Of a DNA stretch of 64,000 nt, positions 33,518 through 41,320 are shown piece by piece; the first letter of the stretch is position 1, and each line of letters opens with the position of its first letter. Source of the stretch: an uncultured Elusimicrobia bacterium. Its GTDB lineage: Bacteria > Elusimicrobiota > Endomicrobiia > Endomicrobiales > CAIRNS01. The translations under genes were made by a program, and so were the position numbers. The DNA is taken from the NCBI GenBank assembly GCA_903880015.1, contig CAIRNS010000010.1, positions 1 to 64,000 of the forward strand, in the 5' to 3' direction. Under the pieces are notes generated by a model, which saw only the letters and a program-made list of their open reading frames with translations, ran no database searches and was not told the origin of the DNA.

Positions 33518-33853
33518 TTAGATATCTCTCCTTTTAAAGAGAATGAACAGAGCGGTACCGGCTGCCGCCACATATAACAAGGGCATAAACGCAGTCGATA
33601 ACGCGCGCGGTACGGTAGTCAGCATCAATGCCACGACATGCATGACGGTAAAGAAAAAGGCAAACGGGAAAAAATGGCCGTAGTCCGGCTGCATGCGGTG
33701 CAATTCGACATTTTCGCCGCAGGCATATGCCTTGGATTTTCCGTCAGACGGTGCGGCGCCCTTAATGGACAATTTTTTCAAAAGCGTCGCGCCAGCCCAA
33801 ACGGCGAGCAGCATGACGGCAAACGCGATGGGCGGTATAAGAATCCAGTGCAT
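33518..33853 (-). CDS. Membrane subunit, NuoA-like
   Basis: 111 residues with three transmembrane helices. The loop motif KAYACGENVE corresponds to the YECG loop of NuoA, and DYGHFFPFAFFFTVMHV matches its second helix. In complex I, NuoA borders the Q cavity with NuoH and NuoJ. Most Ech and Hyc hydrogenase operons lack an obvious homologue, so its presence beside an intact [NiFe] site is notable. Confidence 0.82.
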   Translation of the reverse strand: MHWILIPPIAFAVMLLAVWAGATLLKKLSIKGAAPSDGKSKAYACGENVELHRMQPDYGHFFPFAFFFTVMHVVALMLTTVPRALSTAFMPLLYVAAAGTALFILFKRRDI

Positions 33854-33860
33854 GAAGAAG

Positions 33861-34181
33861 TTATCCTCTTAAATGTTTTATGTTGCGGACATGAAGCGAA
33901 TTATTGTTTTTAAATACATTCAATATCACGCCCGCAGCCGTCGCCACGACCACTGCTTCAACGACGATTAAAGTGATAATCAGGGATTGAGCGAACGCCG
34001 TGTTGTTGGTGACATATCCCGCGATGATCAATAACAGGGTCACCGCTTTTGTCAGTATTTCAACGCCGATAAGCACCCGGATTAAATTGTGCGTGACGAC
34101 AATGCAATAGACGCCGATGAGGACAATAAGCGGGATTGCCGTTAAATAAACCTTGAGCAGCATAGAAAGGTTGTCAATCAT
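33861..34181 (-). CDS. Membrane subunit, NuoK/MnhC-like
   Basis: 106 residues with three transmembrane helices. The LIRVLIGVEILTKAVTLLL segment carries the conserved Glu of NuoK and MnhC, and a second acidic residue is in TLIVVEAVVVA. It contributes a proton or sodium path in the membrane arm. The start overlaps the preceding NuoJ-like gene by ATGA. Confidence 0.87.
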   Translation of the reverse strand: MIDNLSMLLKVYLTAIPLIVLIGVYCIVVTHNLIRVLIGVEILTKAVTLLLIIAGYVTNNTAFAQSLIITLIVVEAVVVATAAGVILNVFKNNNSLHVRNIKHLRG

Positions 34182-34684
34182 ATTTCTTTTCCACTTTTCT
34201 TTTTATCTTTAAAAAGAACAATAATCCCGAACACGCCGACCAGTAAAATCAGTATCTGTCCGATAATGTCCGCCTGGCGCAGGTTCCACAGGGTACTACG
34301 GACATCCGTGCCGGAGGTGGCGAACGGGAAATACAGGGAGAAGGGTTTAATAAAGATAGCCAAGGCTATGGCTGCTATCCCGACGATGGGAGGCAGTAGC
34401 CAGTACCGGCTGAAGCGTTTTTTCGTATGTTGCATATTTTCTTCGTAGGTGCGGGGTTTTGTCAAACTCAGCGTACTCATAAATATAACCGTGATAAGAC
34501 CGGCACAGACGGACAATTCAAAGACGGCGGCAAGCGGCGCGTTGAGACGGAACAGGATAATGGTTACCATAACGCTGGTAGCGGCCAGCGCGATTGCCGC
34601 GCGCAGCAGCGTGCCCTTCATGACAGCCCACAACGCGGCAAGAGTAGTTAACACTGCCAAAATAATATCAATCACGCTGGTCAC
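34178..34684 (-). CDS. Membrane subunit, NuoJ-like
   Basis: 168 residues, about five transmembrane helices, starting at GTG. The FELSVCAGLITVIFMSTLSL segment matches helix 3 of NuoJ, and RQADIIGQILILLVGVFGI is the Mbh/Mrp-type C-terminal helix. It connects the NuoH/A region to the NuoK/N region. Confidence 0.8.
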   Translation of the reverse strand: MTSVIDIILAVLTTLAALWAVMKGTLLRAAIALAATSVMVTIILFRLNAPLAAVFELSVCAGLITVIFMSTLSLTKPRTYEENMQHTKKRFSRYWLLPPIVGIAAIALAIFIKPFSLYFPFATSGTDVRSTLWNLRQADIIGQILILLVGVFGIIVLFKDKKKSGKEI

Positions 34685-34706
34685 CTTTCGCTCTAGGGAA
34701 ATTCAT

Positions 34707-36134
34707 TTACCATCCTGCCGCTATGGGCAAAATAAGCCGGTGCAATACAAAGGGGAACGCAATGCCCGCGATGATGCTTATGGCGGCCAATATAACCGCT
34801 GGTAAAACTATGCCTAATTCAGCTTCCTTAAGATTTTCAAACCCTGCGGCGAGCTTGCCGAAGAATACCCGGCGCTGAAGTGACAGCATATACGCCAGCG
34901 TCAGCACGCTGGCGGCAACAGCAATCAGCGCGTACCACCGGTATCCGGACAGCCAGAGCGCGATGATAATAATCAGTTTGCTCCAAAAGCCGGACAGGGG
35001 CGGCACGCCCGCCATAGAGAGAAATCCAATAATCGAAGTGATGCCGGTAACGGGCATTTTTTCCGCCAGCCCGCCCAGAGCGTCCATGTTCCTGGTCCCA
35101 GTCTGCTCTTCAACCGCCGCAGCATTGGCAAACAATTGCGTTTTAAAAATGGCATGGTTTAATAAATGAAAGACCGCTCCCGCGACGCCGATTGTTGTCC
35201 CGGTGCCCAGCCCGATGACGATGTATCCCATCTGACTGATACTGGAATATGCCAGCATTCGCTTGATGTCCGTCTGGGTCAACGCGGCCAGCGCGCCGAC
35301 GACAATGGACAATGCGCCGATAGCAAGAAGTAGTGTTTGCAGATGCGCGCTAAATCCGAACACGGCGGTAACCAGCCGGATAAGGGTATAGATGCCCGTA
35401 GTTTTCGTCACGATGCCGGCAAGCAGTACCGAAACGCCGGCAGGCGCCGACGCGTAGGCGTCAGGCAGCCATCCGTGAAAGGGAACTGAGCCGCTTTTAA
35501 TGAATACCCCACCGAGGAATAGTCCGACTGCCGTCCCGCGCAACAAGCTGTCCGGCTGGGTTCTCAGTGCGTGTGCAATCTCGCCGAAAGCGGTGGACCC
35601 TGTGGTCATCATAAATAAAGCGATCGCGCTGAGCATCATCAGGGTCGCGATGGCCGACATGAGGATATATTTCATTGACCCTTCAAGAGCGTCACCGTCT
35701 TTATGCAGTGCGATTAAAATAAATGAAGCAATGCTGACGACTTCGATAAACACATACAGTGTGAACAGGTCGGTGACAGACACGACGCCGTTCATGCCGG
35801 CGATTGCCAGTAGGATTAGATTGATAACATCAAACCGTTTGTTCCCGTCTTCCAGCGTGTACCAGCATATCACGAGCGCGCTTCCCGCCGCGATGGCAAT
35901 CGCAAGATACATTACCAGCGTCAGATGGGTCACTTGCAGATGCATGCCGGAAAGCAGGGGCAGAGGGAATACCGGATTGCCCCATAATGATCCCGCGCTA
36001 AATAAAGCGAGCCATGCCTGCCACAAGGAAAAAACAACCCCGAACAATAACGGGAGGCGTTTGTGGGAAGCCATGATCGGCAGATTAAAAATAATCACTG
36101 CGATCAGGGGAATAAGAATCAACGATGATGCCAT
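34707..36134 (-). CDS. Antiporter-like subunit, NuoN/MnhD-like
   Basis: 475 residues from the ATG at 36134 after AAGGG; a longer frame to 36188 begins inside a hairpin region and is unlikely. About 14 transmembrane helices. The pumping residues are visible: Glu in LYVFIEVVSIASF, Lys in FIKSGSVPFHGWLPDA and Lys in TDIKRMLAYSSISQMG. It moves H+ or Na+ when the hydrogenase turns over. Confidence 0.9.
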   Translation of the reverse strand: MASSLILIPLIAVIIFNLPIMASHKRLPLLFGVVFSLWQAWLALFSAGSLWGNPVFPLPLLSGMHLQVTHLTLVMYLAIAIAAGSALVICWYTLEDGNKRFDVINLILLAIAGMNGVVSVTDLFTLYVFIEVVSIASFILIALHKDGDALEGSMKYILMSAIATLMMLSAIALFMMTTGSTAFGEIAHALRTQPDSLLRGTAVGLFLGGVFIKSGSVPFHGWLPDAYASAPAGVSVLLAGIVTKTTGIYTLIRLVTAVFGFSAHLQTLLLAIGALSIVVGALAALTQTDIKRMLAYSSISQMGYIVIGLGTGTTIGVAGAVFHLLNHAIFKTQLFANAAAVEEQTGTRNMDALGGLAEKMPVTGITSIIGFLSMAGVPPLSGFWSKLIIIIALWLSGYRWYALIAVAASVLTLAYMLSLQRRVFFGKLAAGFENLKEAELGIVLPAVILAAISIIAGIAFPFVLHRLILPIAAGW

Positions 36135-36159
36135 AATGACCCTTGTGGTGCTGTGGTCT

Positions 36160-36177
36160 CTCTCCCCCGCGGGAGAG
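36160..36177 (-). repeat. Intra-operon hairpin
   Basis: CTCTCCC (36160-36166) and GGGAGAG (36171-36177) form a perfect 7-bp stem with a 4-nt loop, between the stop of the antiporter gene at 36190 and the start at 36134. It may attenuate or stabilise the distal part of the transcript. Confidence 0.45.
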
Positions 36178-36189
36178 GAGCCGAGCAAA

Positions 36190-37509
36190 CTATTTTATCA
36201 TAAAAACGATCACGGCGATGGTCCCTGCCAGCGACCAGATGATGTATGCCGCGTAATTGCCGGTGTGAAATGCCCGGACAATTGTGCTGAGCGTGATAGC
36301 GCAAAACGGGATAAACCCGTCATATATCCAATTGATGAACTTATCGACGACAACGGCGCATTTCGCGGCCCAACCAGAAAAAGCCATCGCCAACTCGTAG
36401 GGGTCGAACCGGCGGTGATCCATGCGGGTATGGAACGCACCAAGCCATGCTCTGTTCCGGGTGCGGATACTCAGTGCTGCTGTTACGGTGCCCATCAGTT
36501 GTTCTTTCATGCCGGCAGCCAGGAACGCAAGGGCGATAATGATCGTACTGGCCGCCAAAAAGAGCGCGGCGTATTCTGGGTTCTCCGGAAAGATGCTGCC
36601 GGCGCTCACCAGAAAAAAACCGGAAACGGCTATGGAAATGTAACTCAGCAATTTTTTAGGGCTCTTTTGTGCCGGTGCCATCACTATGCCGTACCCCAGC
36701 GTCGCAAGGCCCGCAGCGATAATCAAAAAGCCGGCCCATGACGAGAGAACATACGGGAACATCTCGGTTGTCATGCGGATGAGCACATATATACCCAGCA
36801 ACCGTGCTAAGGATCCGGAAAAAAAAGCGGTCAACGCCAGCGGGGTTTCTTCGGCGGCGTCAGGCATCCACGAATGCAGCGGGATAGCGCCGACTTTGGC
36901 TATGACGCCGACCAGCATGAAAATAAATGCAATGCCGCCGGCTCCGTCCAGAGGAATACGCATCTGGGATATGGTTAATGTATGTGCCGAATGCTCAATA
37001 AGCGCGATGGCGAACATCAAACACAGATCGGAGACGCCGACGATAATGAACGCTTTAACGGCAGTTTTATAAGCGTCTTTATGCGCAGTCGCGATCATGC
37101 CGAACAGCGGGATCAGAAGCCCTTCCCAGAAGAAAAGCATCATAGTCAGATTATCGCTTATCAGTGCGCCGTTAATAAGAGCGAGGGAAACAAGCAGAAA
37201 AGGGAAAAAAGTGTAGCAATAGTCAGCGTTTTCTCTCTGTTTGATGCAATAGAGGACGACCAGCACACTGACGATAGCAGTTGCCACGAGCAAAAAGCCC
37301 GCTATGGCGTCCAGCCGGAATGCCCATTGTGTTCCCGCCCACGGGACGCTGAAGTACCGCGGAACGGAGAAGAGGGCAAGCGTCAACGCAAGGGTGACGG
37401 TGCATCCGGCTACCGCCGTTGCCGCGCGCAGGCGTTGCGGGGCTATCAGCGCTAAAAGCGCGCTGGCTACCGGAACAATGATAAGGTAAAAAAGAATAGG
37501 TATGTCCAT
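36190..37509 (-). CDS. Antiporter-like subunit, shortened NuoL/M type
   Basis: 439 residues. The first 300 residues are a normal antiporter-like core: Glu in LFFWEGLLIPLF, Lys in IAKVGAIPLHSWMPDA and a SPKKLLSYISIAVSG helix. The C-terminal part lacks the usual last transmembrane helices and is replaced by a hydrophilic stretch (about residues 345-390) and KFINWIYDGF...RAFHTGNYAAYIIW, which resembles the C-terminus of NuoL after its lateral helix. NuoL normally has about 600 residues. It abuts the next antiporter gene without a gap. Confidence 0.85.
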   Translation of the reverse strand: MDIPILFYLIIVPVASALLALIAPQRLRAATAVAGCTVTLALTLALFSVPRYFSVPWAGTQWAFRLDAIAGFLLVATAIVSVLVVLYCIKQRENADYCYTFFPFLLVSLALINGALISDNLTMMLFFWEGLLIPLFGMIATAHKDAYKTAVKAFIIVGVSDLCLMFAIALIEHSAHTLTISQMRIPLDGAGGIAFIFMLVGVIAKVGAIPLHSWMPDAAEETPLALTAFFSGSLARLLGIYVLIRMTTEMFPYVLSSWAGFLIIAAGLATLGYGIVMAPAQKSPKKLLSYISIAVSGFFLVSAGSIFPENPEYAALFLAASTIIIALAFLAAGMKEQLMGTVTAALSIRTRNRAWLGAFHTRMDHRRFDPYELAMAFSGWAAKCAVVVDKFINWIYDGFIPFCAITLSTIVRAFHTGNYAAYIIWSLAGTIAVIVFMIK

Positions 37510-38946
37510 TTATCTGACCATTTGTTTGACTATGTATTCAATTGGTGTACTTATATAATTAATGTATAATCCGCCTGCCACTGAAAGCATGGCAAGTACG
37601 GATACGCTGATAACCATTGTCGGTGACCCTTCTTCGGCTGTCGGGGTTTGCGGGTCGCCCAGAAAAACCATCGTAAATACGCGCAGCAGATACAGTATGG
37701 TAAGAAACGCGCCCACGAGAAAAACAAACGCGATGACCGGATGCCCGCCGGCGATGGCTCCGCTGATAACCATATGCTTGCTGAAAAAACCGCCGAGGGG
37801 AGGAATGCCCATGACGGACAACGAACACAGCAGGAACGCTATTGCGGTGATTGGCATGGTTCTAAACAAGCCGCCCAGCTTGGTAATATTTTTTTCGTGC
37901 ATATTTTGTTCGACGATCCCCGCGCACAGAAACAAACCGCCCTTGGCGATCCCGTGCATCAGAATATACATGAGACCGCCGGCGATGCCAATCTCACTGC
38001 CGGTGGAAAGGCCGAGAAAAATAAACCCTATTTGACTGATAGTGGAATAAGCGATAATACGCTTGAGGTCAGTTTCGATAAGTGCCGCACCGGCAGAAAT
38101 AAGGGCACTGGCGCCGGCGACCACCGGAATAATGGTATGCCAGGGGAGGGCTATCGGCATCGTGGCAATGAACAATCGCGCATATACATAGACGCCTATC
38201 TTGACCAGAACCGCGGCGTGCAGCAGTGCGGTGACGGGAGCCGGCGCAACGCCGGCGTCGGGGAGCCATGTGTGGAACGGCAATGTGGCCGATTTTGAAA
38301 GTATGCCCATAAGAATCAAGAGCACTGCAAGATTTGCGGCAGGGGTTGTCCCTAAAGCGTTTTTAATGTTCGCAAGGTCAAAGGATCCGGTCTGCTGGAA
38401 GAGGGTAATGAAGCCCATCAGCATCATGACCGCACCGAACATGGTTATCATAAACGCTTTGTCCGCGCGGATAACATAGCTTTTTTCCCGGAAAAAGCCA
38501 ATCAACCGCCATGACGCAAGCGCGGTCACTTCCCAAAAAACATAGAGAAATATAAGATTTCCTGAAAATACGATGCCCATCATTGAGCCGAGGAACAGGG
38601 TGACAAGGAAATAGTATTCGTGCTGATTTTTGTAGTGGTTTATATACCCCCATGAATAGAAAACGATAATCGAGCCGATGAGCGATGCAGTGATGGCCAT
38701 GAAGACCGACAAACAATCCGCAGTCAGTATAAAATTGAAGCCAAGGGGCAGGGAATAGGAAACGCTGGTGATATCACCAGCGAAAACGGACGGGAGCAGA
38801 CAGACGGCGGAGCATAAGGAGCTGAGAACACAAGCCAAGGAAAATCCGTTGCGGAGCCGAGGCGAGATCCATCCGGCCAGCGGGACAACGCAGGAACCTA
38901 TGATCGGAAAGAAAACAGCGGCCAATAGCAGGGATTGTGTGTTCAT
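37510..38946 (-). CDS. Antiporter-like subunit, NuoL/HyfB-like (first gene of the operon)
   Basis: 478 residues, about 14 transmembrane helices. Pumping residues: Glu in YVFWEVTALASW, Lys in LSKSATLPFHTWLPDAG, Lys in TDLKRIIAYSTISQIG. It lacks the long lateral C-terminal helix of true NuoL. No ribosome-binding site precedes the ATG, and the -10 box ends 11 nt before it. Confidence 0.92.
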   Translation of the reverse strand: MNTQSLLLAAVFFPIIGSCVVPLAGWISPRLRNGFSLACVLSSLCSAVCLLPSVFAGDITSVSYSLPLGFNFILTADCLSVFMAITASLIGSIIVFYSWGYINHYKNQHEYYFLVTLFLGSMMGIVFSGNLIFLYVFWEVTALASWRLIGFFREKSYVIRADKAFMITMFGAVMMLMGFITLFQQTGSFDLANIKNALGTTPAANLAVLLILMGILSKSATLPFHTWLPDAGVAPAPVTALLHAAVLVKIGVYVYARLFIATMPIALPWHTIIPVVAGASALISAGAALIETDLKRIIAYSTISQIGFIFLGLSTGSEIGIAGGLMYILMHGIAKGGLFLCAGIVEQNMHEKNITKLGGLFRTMPITAIAFLLCSLSVMGIPPLGGFFSKHMVISGAIAGGHPVIAFVFLVGAFLTILYLLRVFTMVFLGDPQTPTAEEGSPTMVISVSVLAMLSVAGGLYINYISTPIEYIVKQMVR

Positions 38947-38957
38947 AGTAATAGAAG

Positions 38958-38986
38958 AGTATATTTTTTTCTTTGATTTGTGTCAA
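38958..38986 (-). promoter_or_regulatory. Near-consensus promoter of the hydrogenase operon
   Basis: On the minus strand: TTGACA (38986-38981), exactly 17 nt, TATACT (38963-38958), then 11 nt to the ATG at 38946. Transcription should start about 5 nt before the ATG, leaving almost no leader and no Shine-Dalgarno sequence. Confidence 0.75.
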
Positions 38987-38999
38987 ATAGCAAACCTGA

Positions 39000-40235
39000 T
39001 TAATCTCTCGGCAGATCAAAATGTGTTGTCAATATTTCATCTATGTTCTGTGCCATAAGATAGTAGCCATTTTCATTGGGATGGGTATTTCCCCAGTAAT
39101 TTTTATCGTCTTTCAAGTTCCTGAAATTTTCATGGTCAACGATTGGGATATTATACTGCCCCGAAAGTTTTCTTTTGAGATATTCAAAATCGTCATGGTC
39201 TTTGGGGTATATTTGTAGAATTGGCAATGATTTGTTTAATTTCAATAATAGTATCATTTCTTCCAAATTATGCTTCAGTATTGTTCCAATCTGTTCTTTG
39301 TTTCTTAAATAAGGATTGCCGGGATTGAGAAATATTCCATCTGACGGGATATCATGCATTAGTTTTTTTATTTTATCGCGGGGGGTCTCATAGTGGGCGT
39401 ACAATAAAAACAATAGTTGATATAGCGCGCCCCTCCAATCCGTAAACCAGTTATGTTTTAAAAGATTTTCGCACCAGGTGATGCTTTGTTCGAAATTTCC
39501 CAAATCCTGATAACTGTTCGCAAGAAATAAATAGGCGTCTTCATTGTTGGGGTCGATGCTGATTGCTTTTTTGAAATATTTAATAGAAATTTCTTGTTTT
39601 CCGATTTTTCTCAACTCATTGCCTTTATTGCAATAACTAATAGATATAGCATCTATGGGTGGGTGCACTACCCTTTTTTCTATATTTAAAATTTTCTTAC
39701 TTTGTTTTGGGCCTTCATGCATAGAAATGGCAGTAGTCATAACTTTGCAAATGCGCAAAGCCTTGATGGAATCCCGTAATCGGTAATAGCAAGGCTGTGA
39801 GCTATTAGCAGGAGTTTCTGCGAGTTCAGTTGGATCAGGATTGTTAAGGTCATTCATGCCGATAAGAATGATGACAATATCTGGGGTATGTGTTGCCATC
39901 AGGGTGGGCAGCTTTTTCAATAGTTTCGATGAAGTGAATCCAGGAATACCCTCATTATAAATACGGAATTTCCCGGGGGCTTGTTTATCTAAAATCCTCT
40001 GGAGTTGTGCGGGGTATGAGTATCCGGGTTTTGCTTCCAAGCCAAAGGTCCATGAATCTCCGACGAACATTATTTTGCGCACGGGGAAGCCTTTGGCGGT
40101 TCGTGCGACAGAATGATCTATTCTGGCGCGTTCTTGATAAATATGCCTACCCAAACGGAGGGTGAATTCAGTGAACGATAGAGCGATTAATATCCCGCAG
40201 AGTATGAGAAGTGGTTTTTGCAGTTTATGTATCAT
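39000..40235 (-). CDS. SGNH/GDSL-family hydrolase-like protein with an inserted TPR
   Basis: 411 residues: one N-terminal membrane helix, then SGNH blocks GDSWTFG (block I Ser), GMNDLNN (block III Asn) and THPNENG (block V His). The Asp normally three residues before the catalytic His is Gly here (GNTHPN). Between blocks III and V lies a TPR (IKYFKKAISIDPNNEDAYLFLANSY). Such proteins often act as acyl or acetyl transferases or esterases on exported polysaccharides. The DNA is visibly richer in A+T than its neighbours and may be acquired. A membrane-anchored periplasmic location is inferred. Confidence 0.72.
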   Translation of the reverse strand: MIHKLQKPLLILCGILIALSFTEFTLRLGRHIYQERARIDHSVARTAKGFPVRKIMFVGDSWTFGLEAKPGYSYPAQLQRILDKQAPGKFRIYNEGIPGFTSSKLLKKLPTLMATHTPDIVIILIGMNDLNNPDPTELAETPANSSQPCYYRLRDSIKALRICKVMTTAISMHEGPKQSKKILNIEKRVVHPPIDAISISYCNKGNELRKIGKQEISIKYFKKAISIDPNNEDAYLFLANSYQDLGNFEQSITWCENLLKHNWFTDWRGALYQLLFLLYAHYETPRDKIKKLMHDIPSDGIFLNPGNPYLRNKEQIGTILKHNLEEMILLLKLNKSLPILQIYPKDHDDFEYLKRKLSGQYNIPIVDHENFRNLKDDKNYWGNTHPNENGYYLMAQNIDEILTTHFDLPRD

Positions 40236-40411
40236 ATTACATTCGCGAGTTTAAGGGAAAACCAGAAGCGATCATTTTTTTTGTCACCAAATGAAGTTGT
40301 TGATTTTTCAATAAATTGTGTGTGGCTCGTTATTGAGTTAAGTTTCTAAATACTACTAAAATGATGCACAGTTGTGCAAGCGGGGGAGGGCTTGGCAAAT
40401 ATGTTATACGC

Positions 40412-41215
40412 TTATATAATTAGACAGGAGTATAAACTTGACACGGTCTTCAGTCCGGCATCATGTTCTCGATAGGCGGAAGCAAGGTCATCATAAATGA
40501 CCGCATCGATAGCCGGGAAATTCTGGCCGTCGGAGCCCGTATCATAGGTGCAGACGAGGATTCGGTTGCTGGGACAATTCTCGATACAAAGCCGCTGATA
40601 GTCAAGCGCATCGATCGGTTTTCCCTGGTGCTCATCAGAGGGGGGTGGCGCGCCATTGAGGAGCTTGAATGCGCCCAATGAATCTGTCTGATAATATTCG
40701 ATACGACCCTGATTGTCTATTTTATGGCCGCTGGAATCCCTGGGGATACTTCCGTCGTACGCACGGGCGCCTTGCTCCTGGTACCGTCGGACATATGCTG
40801 CAACCTCTGAACGATAGCGGCAAAAAATCATAATCTTATGGCCGAGCCCAATCTCTTTATTGATGATCCGGTCCATTGCCACATGCTTTGGAGAATCTCC
40901 GGCGATACCAATGTACGCGGGATCATCCATGCTCTGACGCAATGCTTCTTTTGTCGGGAACAGTCCTTCGTTCCATCGCCAGTACCGCATATCCTCCATG
41001 CTGGGCCGGCTCTTATGCTGGTCGCACCATGTCTGGTAATCGGAAAAGAGTTCAATGAGCGACGCGCATTGTGCAGAGGAGAGCTCGTATGTTCCCAGAC
41101 CTTCAGGATTTTTGAGGGGGTCATCCGGTCTGACCATGACTCTGCTGGGCAGGCGGATTCCTTGTGAGGCGAGAGGAGCGTCAGGATCATATTCATCGAA
41201 TACATCGGATTTTCA
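40412..41215 (-). pseudogene. Fragment of an SNF2/superfamily 2 helicase C-terminal domain
   Basis: The longest open stretch, 241 codons from 41137, contains GHKIMIFCRYRSEVAAYVRRY and RILVCTYDTGSDGQNFP followed by AVIYDDLASAYREHD, the motif IV-VI order of a helicase C domain. The frame continues sensibly upstream of that ATG (FDEYDPDAPLASQGIRLP) until a TGA at 41213-41215. The helicase N-terminal ATPase domain is missing and the final motif breaks off into unrelated codons after REHDA. It is therefore a remnant of a larger helicase, probably from a mobile or defence gene. Confidence 0.65.
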
Positions 41216-41320
41216 TATGCGGATCATATCCTGATCAAGTGTGATGTGGAGCATATTCATCATATCAGGACTATTTTCGCTGAATATGCGGCCGAACGCC
41301 CGCTAACAATATAAACTAGT

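Noticed and set aside
35500-36741. 413-codon plus-strand open frame across the hydrogenase operon
   Set aside because: It runs antisense to two antiporter genes with full membrane-protein conservation. Its product has no domain or hydrophobic pattern, and it is a frame shadow.
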